This document shows, piece after piece, positions 51,401 to 62,240 of a DNA stretch of 64,000 bases. The number at the start of each line of letters is the position of its first letter. Position 1 is the stretch's first letter. A model generated the notes under the pieces. The model was given only the letters and a program-made list of their open reading frames with translations, was not told where the DNA came from and searched no databases. This DNA comes from Rhinopomastus cyanomelas (Eukaryota; Chordata; Aves; Bucerotiformes; Rhinopomastidae): assembly GCA_013400115.1 (NCBI GenBank), contig VXBP01004622.1, positions 1,040,314 through 1,104,313 on the forward strand. Direction: 5' to 3'. The position numbers and the translations under genes are program-made.

Positions 51401-53593
51401 TCATCTATCAGAGGACAACTTGAAACAAATACAAATAAGCCTTAAATGAAGGCAAATACCCAAGTTCCTGAGAAGATAAGGACTCCTTAATTTTACATTT
51501 GGAGAGAAAAAAATCCTGCATGGACATTCTCCAACCTATTTTTTAATGTTATTAACAGAAATAGCACCCCAGGCTGAGCTCAAGAAGAAAAAGTGTGAAT
51601 CTGCTTGTAATGTGAAGTGAAAGGGGGATCAAAAATACCATCTCATTAAATGGTATTTATTTGGTGCTAAGCACATTGTTTATTCTATGGAGAAGTTCAC
51701 AACGTGACAGAGGGGGAACTGCCAGCAAGGTCACTTCTTAATGTCAGCGTCAAAGCTGATTCCTAACAGACTTTAAGCACCTGCCTTTTCTTTTATCTCA
51801 GCACAAAATGAGACTTTTTTTTTTTATACTTCAAAAGCCACATAACACAACAAATAATACACCAGGCACGAAGGAACAGCAAGCATGCCAGCATCTTTCA
51901 GCAATCATCTTTCCCTTGTCATCCATTATGTCAGATTTATCTATTTTTGCTTAATTCTTGTTCCAGCAACACACATCCTTCCTCTCTCTAGACTATCCGG
52001 CTGGTTGGGCTTGAACTCAATATGGCTTCTTAAAATAGCTGAGAAATATTGAAAATATTTGAAGCAATGCTTGTACATCATTGCCTATTCATCAAACCAT
52101 CTTCTAGCTCCAACTCAACCTATGACTTCTCTAAGAAAAGGGTCAGTCTCCCATTTCTTCACCTCAGAAATTCTATCTAACTGGCCAGTGTAAATATTCT
52201 TTGAAAAACAAACAGCCTTTCTTTTATGGAAGCCTTTTTCCCCAGAACTGTAGGATTCCACATTGACCGTTAGTTAGTTCTAACCCTTTACTTGCTTTTG
52301 ATCCAAACCTTCCTCTACTAAAGATTAACGATCATTTAATTCATTGCTGCTTGATTTCTGCTGTTGCTGCTTTTTCCTCTCAAAGTTTTTAGATCCTTGG
52401 ATGTGCTCCACAGGACACCAGACCCACCTGAATGCTCTTCCTGCATCCTTCACTCCCCAGGCTCCTGGCTGTTCTCTCCACCTCTAGTGTCCACACTACA
52501 CTTCAACAGCAACTTTCCCCACTGCTTTGTGTCTTTATTAAGTTAATGGAATCTTAGCAAATTTTAATTTGTTAGATGAAAAAAGACAAGACCAGAAATA
52601 CACATGCTGCAAGGAAAAAGCAACTCTGATCACTACTTCCCTTACTGCCTACATAGCACCGATTGCAGCATCTTCTCAGCCGGCTGCTGAATCAGATGAA
52701 GTTTCTACAGCGCGCACACACATAAAAATCACAAAGCCCAACACGTCCCGTAGGATTTATTCAATCACAAAGTCACCACTGTTGCTCCAGCACAAATGAC
52801 ATCACTCGGGAACCCAACCTCACCTACCGAGAGCATGTTCTTCTGCAGTCATCCGTGCAACAAAGAACTGGGTTTGTGCAATAAAGAGATAAAAGTATTG
52901 CTGCCAAAAACTTTTCCAGATAAACTTACGTTTTCTTGCGAGGCTGTGATTAGAAAAAGAACCGTAGCAATTAGGGCTACGGTAAGGTGTGAGCACAGTG
53001 AATTATTACTGAACTAACCAGAATCTGTAATTTACCCTAAAACTTGTACTTCGCAACTAGAGGCGATCGCAAGAGAATAAAACATGTCCGTAAGCACTCG
53101 CAGGTGCTGCTCTGGGAAGATCGTCTGCTGCATAACCAAAAGCACCCCAGTACTTTGCTTGCACGAGCTGACTGAGAGAACAGAGAAGCCAAGCTCTGCA
53201 GTTTTCCTTCAGCTTTGCCTTAAAGATGCTTGGAAAGAAAAAATAAAACACAATGGGTTGGGATGAAATAAAAGGAAAAAATCGATGAACCATTTATTAA
53301 CGATAAATGCAAAAAAAGAAAGATAAAAGGATCAAATAAATGCAGACTTTTCCTGGGGAAAAGAAGCACACAAAGGGTTTTACACACATCGCAACCGCAA
53401 TATCTACACACGCACACCCCCCTCCCCGCTTTATTTTAATTTCCTGAAGGCATTTCTCTGTGGGATCGCGATTAGTGGGGTGGCAGAGGGGCCTACGAGG
53501 CTCCACACAAGGACAAGCCGGGAGAAGGGGTGCTATGTGTGTGCAAGGGCCGCTCACAGGAGGCGACTGAGAGACGAGAGCAGCACCGCCGCG

Positions 53594-53636
53594 CTGTCGC
53601 GACAGAAGGGACTATCGCGATAGAACATCGCGACAG
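53594..53636. promoter_or_regulatory. Cluster of three TCGCGA palindromes
   Basis: CTGTCGCGACAG (53,594-53,605) and CTATCGCGATAG (53,612-53,623) are perfect 12-bp palindromes. CATCGCGACAG follows at 53,626. The shared core is TCGCGA. Its resemblance to the known TCTCGCGAGA promoter element is noted, but the flanking bases differ. Confidence 0.6.
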
Positions 53637-53811
53637 CAGTGATCCCAGAGCGCAGGGTGTGGGGCGGAGGAGGGGACACCCGGGAAGGACAATGGGGGGG
53701 AGGGGGTTGAGGTGTGGGGCCGCCTCCTCCTCCTCGTCCACCGGTCCCCTCGCCCTGTTCGAGGAAGCGGCAGAACGCTCTCCCTCTCCCTCCCTTCCCC
53801 CCGGTACTTAC

Positions 53812-53910
53812 TCTCGGTGCCCCTGCCCGGGCCTCATGGCGCCGCCGCCGCTGTGCCCGTACCGGCCGCGCCGCTCTCGTCTCTCTCGTCTCCCTCCTCC
53901 TCCACCNACC
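53812..53910 (-). other. FAM222B: Probable FAM222B non-coding exon 1
   Basis: On the minus strand, GC-rich sequence runs into GGGCACCGAGA|GTAAGTACC, a strong donor at 53,812/53,811. The 5' boundary is not known. It contains an ATG in GGCGCCATGAGG at about 53,836-53,838 that opens only a short frame and is unlikely to be the protein start. Confidence 0.55.
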
Positions 53911-53920
53911 GCGCGTGCGC
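53911..53920 (-). promoter_or_regulatory. NRF1-type site GCGCACGCGC
   Basis: The plus strand reads GCGCGTGCGC, whose complement fits the NRF1 core GCGCAYGCGC exactly. It lies just upstream of the presumed FAM222B exon 1, a usual place for this factor in CpG-island promoters. Confidence 0.55.
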
Positions 53921-54010
53921 CGACAGCGAGAGGCGGGAAAAGGGGGGCGGGGGGGCCGCTGCGTGACGCCCCCTGGTGGTGCCCTGCGGTACCGGGGAGA
54001 TGGGGATGCT

Positions 54011-54269
54011 CTTGATGGCGTCGCTGAGGAGGCCTCCAGCAACGACCCCTCTAGAGGCCACTGAAACAGGATGTAATGGGCTAATTAACCTAATTACCAA
54101 CCCTCATTAATGAGCTGCAGGGCAGGGAGGAAAGAAGGTTCACCCCTCCCCACAAGTGGAGCATCTCCATGGATCCAGGCAGGCAGAGCCAGCTCTGCTC
54201 CTGCCTGGAAGGAGCCTGGGATGAGGCTCAGGGGTGATAAAGTGTGACCTCGACCCCCATGTGCCAAAC
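54011..54269. other. Spacer upstream of FAM222B promoter
   Basis: Unique DNA with no gene or repeat recognised. Confidence 0.5.
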
Positions 54270-54357
54270 AGAATCACAGGAGAGTTAGGTTGGAAAAGAC
54301 CTTCAAGATCATCCAATCCAATGAACAACCAAACACTACCACTGCTAAACCATCCTT
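54270..54357 (-). mobile_element. CR1 tail, antisense
   Basis: AGAATCACAGGAGAGTTAGG, TTGGAAAAGACCTTCAAGAT and the following CCAATGAACAACC...CCACTGCTAAACC match the reverse complement of a CR1 3' end of a different subfamily type (the 'aaccattaac..aagtccaccactaaacc' tail) from the other copies here. Confidence 0.85.
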
Positions 54358-55710
54358 AGGTTACTTTGACCTGTTTGCCAAAGGACTATCCTCCCCCTTG
54401 TTGAGCAGAACACACCAACCCCTCACATCACTCCTACTTGGCTTTTCTCTACCCCAGTGGTACCTTCCAAAGGCTCAAGAGGCAGGATCTAAGCCGGGAA
54501 GGAGGAAAAGCAAGGGAAGCGTCTTGGCTTAATTGGGAAAAAAAGGATGAAAGGAGGTAAATGCCAGGCCTGGCTGACCACGAGGAAGAAAGAGGAGAAC
54601 AACTGGTGCTGTTGGGACCTCATTTTATTGTGAGGAAAATACAACAGTCAGCAGCATTCAAGGGACCACAGTGACCCCTGACCGAGGGAATCATGGCAGA
54701 CCCCATGTTGGAGGCTTCTCCACCCTGCTTCCAGATTCCCAACAAAAGAATCCTTCAGCAGCTAGTAAAGTGTCTCTTGGACACTGTACTGAAGATGGAT
54801 GGCACGTACAGGACTTGCTCCAGAGAGTTAGGATCCAGGCAGGAGCAAAAAATCTCCCCCAGAAGACCCTACCGGCTCTCTTCACTGTTGAACAGCAACC
54901 CAGGCTCTCCTCACTCAGGGATGTCCACTGGGAGTCACCTGGATTTCTGACAGAAAGCTCAGCAGTGCTCCCAACACTAGAGCATAGCCACGCACAGAGA
55001 TGAAAATCAAGCTCCTGAACACCAGCTCCACTTTCACCAGGCTCTGCCACGCTCCAAGTGCTCTGCAGACTTGCTCACACACTGACCTGTGCCAGTAGCT
55101 CTGCAGCCCCACTAAACACGTGCCGCAGAACCTGCTGCTGTTCCCACTTTGGCTGTGATGGCCTCTATGTTTGTATCTGTGACTTGTGCGCAAGGCTTTG
55201 AAGTAACTCTGGTGTGATTAACTACTCAGATTTCTCAAAACAGTGGTCCACTCCGGCTTTGCATGACACATCAGCAGCACCTTCACTCCACACTCCTTAG
55301 CCAAACATCCAGAGGAGTGGGACTGACAGGACTGCAGTGGGCAGCGGAAACCAGTATGTGTAAAGACAGATGACACCTATTGCCAGCTCCATCTCCCTTT
55401 CTGATCAACAGGCTCCCACAAAAGGACGACAGAGAGAGAAAGAACTACCGCACAGAAGAGGTCAAAATTAAGGCAGCAGCTGGCAGTCCTCCAAACCTGT
55501 GGGAAGGGCTGCTACACAGGAGCTGGAAACCATTGGCTTTTAGGATCTAGGGGAACATTTGAGCTTCCTCTGTCACACCCCATAATTGTGGAGCGCTTCT
55601 GCCTCCCCTCAAGCTGTCTGGGCAAAACCAACTCCCTACACAGCCCTATGGTCAAAGCCTTGAACTTCAATGGCTGACATGAAACCCTTATGGTGGGGGG
55701 GTTGCATCTT
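54358..55710. other. FAM222B-ERAL1 spacer, no gene recognised
   Basis: Unique-looking DNA. Open frames of about 110-119 codons on both strands around 54,670-55,050 overlap each other and show no known domain. Confidence 0.5.
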
Positions 55711-56015
55711 AGAATCACAGGGTTGGAAGGAACCTTCAAGATCATCTAGTTCCAACCCCCCTGCATAGGCAGGGACACTTTCACTGTATCAGGTTACTCA
55801 GGGCCCCATCCAACCTGATCTTCCACACTTCCAGGGATGAGGCAGCCACAACTGCCTTGGGCAACCTGTTCCAGCATCTCAGCACCCTCGCAGGAAAGAA
55901 TTTGTTGCTAATGTCCAAACTCAGTCTCCCCTCTTCAAGTCTGTAACACCTTCCCCTTGTTTTCTCACTACGCACCCATGCAAAAAGCCCAACTCCTGTT
56001 TTCTTCATCCTGTAC
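55711..56015 (-). mobile_element. CR1 fragment, antisense, past ERAL1 3' end
   Basis: AGAATCACAGGGTTGGAAGG opens it; CAGGGACACTTTCACTG, CCATCCAACCTGATCTTCC, CAACCTGTTCCAGCATCTCA and CCTTGTTTTCTCACTACGC follow in CR1 order (reverse complement). Confidence 0.92.
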
Positions 56016-56239
56016 GGTCACCTCTGGAGCAACCCAGCCTTCAGAAGAGTTGACAGCTGTGCTGACAGCTCTCCAGTGCAACCGTCTGTTCCTGCTCTTG
56101 AGCTTCCAGGCACAAACAGGTGACATGGGACACAGCTTTGTGGCAGTGCAACAGTACTAGAATCACACCTGCAGCTGGATGATCTCCAGTGTCCATCCCC
56201 AGCTTCCACGAGATCAAGTGTCATAGGTAGTCTGAAGAC

Positions 56240-56245
56240 TTTATT
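56240..56245 (-). terminator. ERAL1: ERAL1 polyadenylation signal
   Basis: TTTATT on the plus strand reads AATAAA for the minus-strand gene, 165 bases after the stop codon. No nearer canonical signal was found. Confidence 0.75.
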
Positions 56246-56410
56246 TTGAGTCATTCCTCAAGGAATCATATATTCTACTCCAACCCGCTGATTCCATTAT
56301 CCTCTGCTTCTGGATTGACCAAAGGTGCCAAGATACCCACAGAGGAAAACGGCACCAGTTTCTTTGCATGAACAGAGTGCTCAAAGGCTGTTAGAACATA
56401 CAGAGAGAGT

Positions 56411-59400
56411 TCAAGTCTTCACATCCACCTTGAGCTTCAAGCAGACATCACATAGGAAAATGTTCATCAGTTCCTGGCCAGCCTCCTCAGCGATCCTGCT
56501 GATAACCTTACCTCCTCTTCCAATCAACATCAGCTGTATCAAAACCAGAGAGAGGATCATCATACTCTTCCTTCAGCTACTTAACTGTGGGGTGTAATCA
56601 CCCAAGATAACAGTGGTGCAGCCACCAAAGCAATTGGAGAAGATCAAACCAGAAACACCTGGCTCTTCCCAACAAAAATTCCACAGCCAAAGGAGAGGGA
56701 GCTCACATGCACACATGGCTGGACCCAAGGAAACTCATTTCACGCTCCTCAGTGCCCCATCTCTATTCCAGCACTCACCATATGAGACTTCCTTGGGACC
56801 AAGAGGTTCTGCACAATGACAAGCTCCCCACTCGGTCCTTCCTCCCACATCTCTGTCACCTGCAACAGCAAGCACACACTCAGCAATTCTGCAAAGCACC
56901 TCAGGAACTACACATGCTGCTCCCTGATGTGAGGACATACGAGTGGCCCCCCCTTAAAGAACTCAAACGAGCAAGCTCCAAGTCACCCCCCCAGAGCCTG
57001 CGAAGAGTTACCAATGCAAACAAATGGATTCTCATCACATAATCTGCTACTTCCCATAAACCAGCTCACACACACTTCCGACCTGAACCACTCCATAGGG
57101 CACCTCCAGGGGCAGGTACTCCAGGATCTTGGCCCTGATGATATTGTCACAAATCTCTTGAGGTGACTGGCTGGTCAGGACCCCGCTGTGGAACTCCCAA
57201 GGGCCTGGCTTGGCTTGCATTAGGAGGTACTGCTGTTGGCACAGAACACACATTACATCCATCAGCTGTCGTGTAGTGCTCCCACTGCCACCAATCCCTT
57301 TGCCTGTCCTGCAGCCAGTCACTGTGAGGACACTGCTGCTCAGGCACCAGGGCAGTGCTTCATGAGAAAGAAGGTTCAGGGAAAGGAGAAACTTCTGAGA
57401 TACAAGCACAGAGCCACAAAGATCGAGTGGAATATCTTTCTGCTGAGGAAAGCCTGAAAGAGTGGGTCTCTTTAGCTTGGAAAAAAGGAGTCTTGAGGGG
57501 TGATCCCGTTACTGTCAATAGATATGGAAAGGGCAGATGACAGAAAGATGGAGCCAGGCTCTGCTCAGTGTCATCCAATAATAGGACAAGGGGCAATGGG
57601 TGTCAGCTGCAACACAGGAGGTTTGACATCAATATGAGAAGGAACTCTTCCCAGTCAGGGTGACAGAGCACTGGAACAGGCTGCCCAAGGAGGTTGTGCA
57701 GTCTCCTTCTCTGGAGACATTTAAAATCCACCTGGATATGTTCCTGCACAACTTGATCTAGGGGATCCTGCTGTAGCAGGGGGACTGGACTGGATGGTCT
57801 TTAGAGGTCCCTTCCAATCCCTAGTGTTCTGTGATTCTGTGAAGATGTCAGACCTCTTTAAAACTGTCTGCAAGAGTTACAGAAGCTCAGTGTTCCTTAT
57901 AGCTGAAAGTCAGTGTTGGGTGGCTTCATCACTACGAAAAAGCCCCAAGCAGGAGTCCTGTAGAGAACTCTGGAGATAACAGTATAGATGTGCTCCATGG
58001 TGACAGACAATGCTTCCCCACAACATTCCCCAGGCCAAGAACTGCAGCTCTGCTACTTCTTCACAGGGGACGAAGCTCAGTGTGAAGTATTGGGGTCACA
58101 CAAAGGTAAGAGCGCACCAGTCTCAGAGCGTTAACACCAGTTCAGGCTGCAGTTACCTTGAGCGTATCCACCTCCTCCCCATGGACAGCGGCCAGCATGA
58201 AGATCTCCTGGAAGTATGGCCAACCTCTCATATATTTAATATCTCTGGGTCCACATTGCTTTGGCTCTTGTGCTTCTTCTGTGCCAAGCCCAGACTCAGA
58301 AGCCCTCATACCACTGCTGTTGTCCAAGCTGGAGCCTTCTGGGGATTCCTGTGCTTTCTCCAGACAGTGAGACTCAAGAGGCCTGTTTTCGAGAGGAGAA
58401 GCCCGAGTGATGTCTTCAGATGGCTTTGCTGAAGAACTGGACTTACTTCTAAAATCAGATCTCACTTCTAATTTCTTTCCATTTACAATACCCTCCGTTA
58501 GCTCATTCACTAGCTGCAGCAGGATGAACTTATTCTTTACCAGATCCACCTAAAGTGAGAGAGGGAGAGGGGTGTCAGGAATTAGTCCTAAATGATGTTG
58601 GCACCTGGACCCTAGATCTGAAGGAGCCAGAAGAAGCCACCCAGGGAGGCTGCAGGACATGATGCCTGCAACAGAACCAGATGGTTTTCCAGACTTGGTG
58701 ACCTGAAAACACAGCACTGCTGATGCTGGCTGCTGCCTGAAGTCGCCAGTGGAACATGTTAGAGAAGGCAGAAAGAACAAGCTCCTTGTTTACCTTGTTC
58801 AGAACCAGAACACTGGGTATTTGGGGGAAGTGAGAAAGGCACTTCAGCACGTCCTTGCTCAGACTGTCCCGTGTCCAGTGATCTGACACGTCCACCAAAA
58901 CCAGAACTGCCAGAAAAGACAGAGAATTAGGGTAAATCTGCATTTTCCAAAAGGTTAATTTTCAACCTCTTTACAGTCTGTGGCCACAACTCTTCCGTTC
59001 TTTCTTGTCCCCATGAACGGAATCAAAAAGGAGTGTTTTAATTGATACAACAATAAAATGCAATTATAAACTGCAGTTTACACCAGTCATTCTAACAGGA
59101 TCACACATCCACACCCAATTATTAAATCAAGCTGCCTCATCTGGCACCAGGCAATTCTTATATTAAATACTGAGCTGACAAGGGAGTATTTTCACAGCAA
59201 TTCCCTCCTCCTCCCTCCTAGCTCAGTCTTCCAGGGCTGCCTTTGTTGCCCAGGAAACACCTGGACACCACAGCTGTAGGGCTGTAAACTTCTGTGGCAG
59301 ATAAAGGGTTTGACTTGATCGAAGAGTTGTTGAGAACCCACCTAAATCTGCATGTTTCATGCTGTCCCATGGGTCTGTTAGCATGGCCTTTTCCAATCTG

Positions 59401-61708
59401 TGTCTGCAAGACAAACATGAATGAGCAGGCCACTTGACCACAATGGTTTTTTTTCATCTCAAAGCAAGAGAAAAACCCAACACAAAGGTGTCAGATGGGC
59501 AGTGACAACCCTTGCTACACACACACAGGCAGAACCAAACAAAACGGCTTGGGATGCTGCAAGTTCCATTTGCTCCTGAAACTGCACCAGTGAAAAACTC
59601 CGAGAGACCAAAATAAGGCTAGAAATACTCATTTACATCACTCCTATTTTACAAACTTTGCACAGTGAAATAACTCTTCTTGGAATGGATCAAGAAGAGT
59701 GTGTCCAGCAGATCACGGGCAGTTCGTCCTTCTCTACTCTGCCCTAGTGAGGCCACAGTTGGAATTCTGCACCCAGTTCTAGGCTCCTTGGTTCAAGAGG
59801 GATAGAGATCTAATTGAGAGTCCAGCAGAGGGCCATGAGGATGATCAAGGGACAAGAGCACTTGCCTTATGAGGAGAAATTGAGAGATCTGGAACTTTTC
59901 AGCTTGGAAAGGAGAAGGTTATAAGGGGACTTAATCACTGTCTATAAAACCACGAGGGCTGGGTGTCAAGAAGCAAGAGACAACCTCTTTTCACTTGCGC
60001 CCTGTGATAGGAAAAGGGGCAACGGGCGTCAGGTGGAGCACAAGAAATTCCACTTCAATGTGAGGAAGAATACAGAGCACTGGAACAGGCTGCCCAGGGA
60101 AGCTGTGGAGCCTCCTACTCTGGAGACTTAAGACCATCTGGATGTGTTCCTATGTGACCTGCCCTAGGTTCTATGATCCTGCTTGAGAAGGGGATTGGAC
60201 TTGATAACCCCCAGAGGTCTCTTCCAACCCGTGATGATCTGTGTAACTCTCTGGTTTTATCAAACCTCAACAGCTCCCACGCTCTCTCCGCAAGAGCAGT
60301 GATACCTTTTGGCTTTAAAGCGGTTAGTGAGGCCAGGTGTGTCCAGAATGATCTAGAAAGAAGACAGACAGACATCTTGTTACATTTGTCTGCAGTTAGT
60401 GACCAGAATAACAGCTTGAATTTGTGCAACAGAAACGACCCTGTGGGGAGCAAATAAGAAAACCCCACACTTTCTGGCTAGCACTCCCCACTGCTCCAGG
60501 CAGGAGGAGGACTAGAAGCTCACCAGTTGTGTGTCCTCACATGTGATGACCCCCCTGGCTTTACAGCGGGTCGTGTGCACTTTCTTAGAGACAGGGAAAA
60601 CCTACAAGAAATTAAACAGGTTACATAGTCGAAGTTTGTCCAAAAAAGCCATTTTGAAGCCACTTCGCAGCCTGAGTTTTTCGCTCCAACCCAGCTTTAC
60701 CTTTCTGCCCAAGAGCTGGTTGGAGAGCGTGGACTTTCCAGCGTTGGGTGCTCCAATTATGGCAATTCTTAAAACTTTGGGGTTCTGGGGTTGGTCAGGT
60801 TGATTTTCTAACAGGCGTTTTTGTTCCACTAGCAGGGAAAAGCAGCAGCTTGAGCATTACTGACACCCCACAGTGGGGCAGAACTGTCCACCCCAGTGTC
60901 AGGAGCAGGCAGCAGCTGGCACCACTCACCTTTACTGGTGGCAATGGGTGGTGGGTGCTGGCCCAGAGCATCACTTGGCTTCTCTGTGGGGATGCCCAGC
61001 AAGCTGCTGAGTGCAGAGCTGTCTCCACTGCAGCGGGTAGGGAGTGCAGCAGCCCATGGGGACCGGCTCTGCGGGAACCGGGCTGTAGGGACAATAAAGA
61101 CACCACATTGACTGAAACTGGCCCAAAATCATATTACATAATCATGAAATGGTTTAGGCTGGAAAGTACCCCAAAGACTGTTGGATTCCCAGTCATGGGC
61201 AAGCAACATCTCTCACAAGACCAGATTGCCCACAGCACCATCCAACCTGCCCTTGAACACTTCCAGGGATGGAGCAGCCACAACCTCCCTGGGCAACCTG
61301 TTCCAGGGCATCAGCACCCTCATTTCTTCCATTTATTCCTCAACTCTAACCTAAATCTCCCCTCTTTTAGCTTGAAGCCATCCGCCTTGTCCTACCACTG
61401 CAGCCCCTCATAAAAAGTCCCTCTCCAACCTTCCTGTGGCTCCTTCAGGTTCCTAAGGCTGCTTTAAGCACCTATAAAACCCCACCACACGCGCCGGGGC
61501 CTCCTGTTGCCTAGGCTGAGCCACCCCGGCTCGTCCCCCTGCGCCCGGGCACCGCTCCCCAATGCTCGCTCTGGCCTCACGCCCCCCGCCTTGCAGCAGC
61601 CCCGGCCCCCTCACCTGGGCACAGCAGCGGCGGCGGCGGCCCCGCCGCGGCAGCCCTGGAGACCCAGCGAATAGCCCGGGCCGCCAACGCCACCACGGGC
61701 GCCGCCAT
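56411..61708 (-). CDS. ERAL1: ERAL1, Era-like GTPase of mitochondria
   Basis: Eleven coding exons join in phase: 61708-61615, 61082-60930, 60828-60701, 60601-60524, 60352-60306, 59403-59342, 58906-58794, 58549-58157, 57232-57083, 56859-56779 and 56533-56411 (TGA). They give 473 residues. The N-terminus MAAPVVALAARAIRWVSR is Arg-bearing, non-acidic and amphipathic, as in a mitochondrial targeting peptide. GTPase motifs are G1 GAPNAGKS (108-115), G2 around HTTR (134-137), G3 DTPG (155-158), G4 NKVD (224-227) and G5 near MLAA (343-346). The C-terminal KH domain carries the GxxG loop GRGG (438-441). The family binds 12S rRNA and assists assembly of the small mitochondrial ribosomal subunit. Compared with human (437, from memory) the extra length lies mainly in a Ser/Glu-rich insert at residues about 256-333. 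The exon 9 donor is GTCGGA, a weak form. CR1 copies sit in introns 1, 5 and 8. The gene points the same way as FAM222B and the downstream-lying microRNAs, unlike in human. Confidence 0.96.
57385..57842 (+). mobile_element. CR1 fragment, in ERAL1 intron 8
   Basis: Sense CR1 on the plus strand, therefore antisense to ERAL1: GATGGAGCCAGGCTCTGCTC, CACTGGAACAGGCTGCCCAA, GGACTGGACTGGATGGTCTT and TTCTGTGATTCTGTG. It shares its layout with the copy in TRAF4 intron 6, so both belong to one subfamily. Confidence 0.93.
59692..60245 (+). mobile_element. CR1 fragment, in ERAL1 intron 5
   Basis: A longer CR1 3' region (GTGTCCAGCAGATCACGGGC, CCAGCAGAGGGCCATGAGGA, CACTGGAACAGGCTGCCCAG, GGGGATTGGACTTGATAACC). 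The tail is diverged (GATGATCTGTGTAACTCT), suggesting greater age than the other copies. Confidence 0.92.
61138..61450 (-). mobile_element. CR1 fragment, antisense, in ERAL1 intron 1
   Basis: GGTTTAGGCTGGAAAGTACC, CTTGAACACTTCCAGGGATG, GGGCAACCTGTTCCAGGGCA and AAAAGTCCCTCTCCAACCTT are CR1 antisense phrases in order. It fills most of intron 1 (61,083-61,614). Confidence 0.9.
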
Positions 61709-61930
61709 CTTGACCCGCCGCGAAGCGGGCCAGAAGGACGCGCGACGCTCAGCGAGGGGACGACCATAGAGAGGAGGGGTGGGGCCAGAACGCCGCTCCC
61801 CGCCGCAGGGGCTTCTGGGGAGGAGGAGACCAGGCGGTGGGTGGGGACTCGGCGGCGGAAGCGACCCCTGCCGGCCGTCCTGCGCGGCGCAGGGCGGTGA
61901 CACCCTGCCCGGTGCTCCAAGTACCTGCAC
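61455..61930 (-). promoter_or_regulatory. ERAL1: ERAL1 CpG-island promoter
   Basis: CpG density rises sharply over exon 1 and upstream of it. There is no TATA box. An ETS-like CGGAAG lies at 61,856-61,861 (plus strand). The transcription start probably lies within tens of bases upstream of the ATG, since a YY1-type site overlaps the ATG. Confidence 0.65.
61701..61711 (-). promoter_or_regulatory. ERAL1: YY1-type site overlapping ERAL1 start codon
   Basis: The minus strand reads AAGATGGCGGC, the YY1 consensus, with its ATG serving as the ERAL1 initiator. This arrangement is known for many nuclear genes of translation and mitochondrial function and supports the chosen start. Confidence 0.7.
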
Positions 61931-61959
61931 CACGTAGACCAGCGAGTCCTGATGCCTTC

Positions 61960-62240
61960 ACCCAGTGTGTCTCAGTGCTCCCTGCAACACTCCCCAGTCC
62001 ATTCCAGTGCACCCTGGGAGCCCCAGTGCTCTTCTAACAACCCTATGCACCCGCCTACACCTCCATGCTCCCCAGTAAGCCCCAGTACTCCCAGTTCCTC
62101 TCTCCAATGCAACTCAAAGGTCTCCCTGCAACACCCTAAGTCTCCCCAGTCCCTTCCACCACTCTGGGAGCCCAATGTCTCCCAGTTCTCACCAGTGCCC
62201 TCCAGTGCCGCCTGCACCGACCCCACTGTGTACCTGTGAC
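61960..62240 (+). repeat. Degenerate CCAGT-rich repeat between ERAL1 and miR-451
   Basis: Loose repeats of 'ccccagtgctc' type occur throughout. A longer pair stands about 140 bp apart: CTCCCTGCAACACTCCCCAG at 61,978 and CTCCCTGCAACACCCTAAGT at about 62,120, each followed by a 'cca..ctgggagcccca' phrase. Copies are diverged. Confidence 0.6.

Larger units (their letters stand above)
27517..53811 (-). other. FAM222B: Large FAM222B first intron, repeat-poor
   Basis: Roughly 26 kb with no open frame I can recognise and no RNA gene I can identify. Only one clear CR1 remnant was seen (48,371-48,442). Some unannotated 5' UTR exons could lie inside, since FAM222B has alternative non-coding exons in mammals, but none can be called. 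AT-rich stretches free of repeats, for example 32,930-34,700, could be regulatory, though this is only a guess from composition. Confidence 0.6.
53560..54010 (-). promoter_or_regulatory. FAM222B: FAM222B CpG-island promoter
   Basis: Dense CpG with GC boxes and no TATA, placed where the first exon of the minus-strand gene must start. A splice donor A|GTAAGT (plus-strand ACTTAC at 53,806-53,811) lies inside it. One ambiguous base (N) is at 53,907. Confidence 0.7.
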
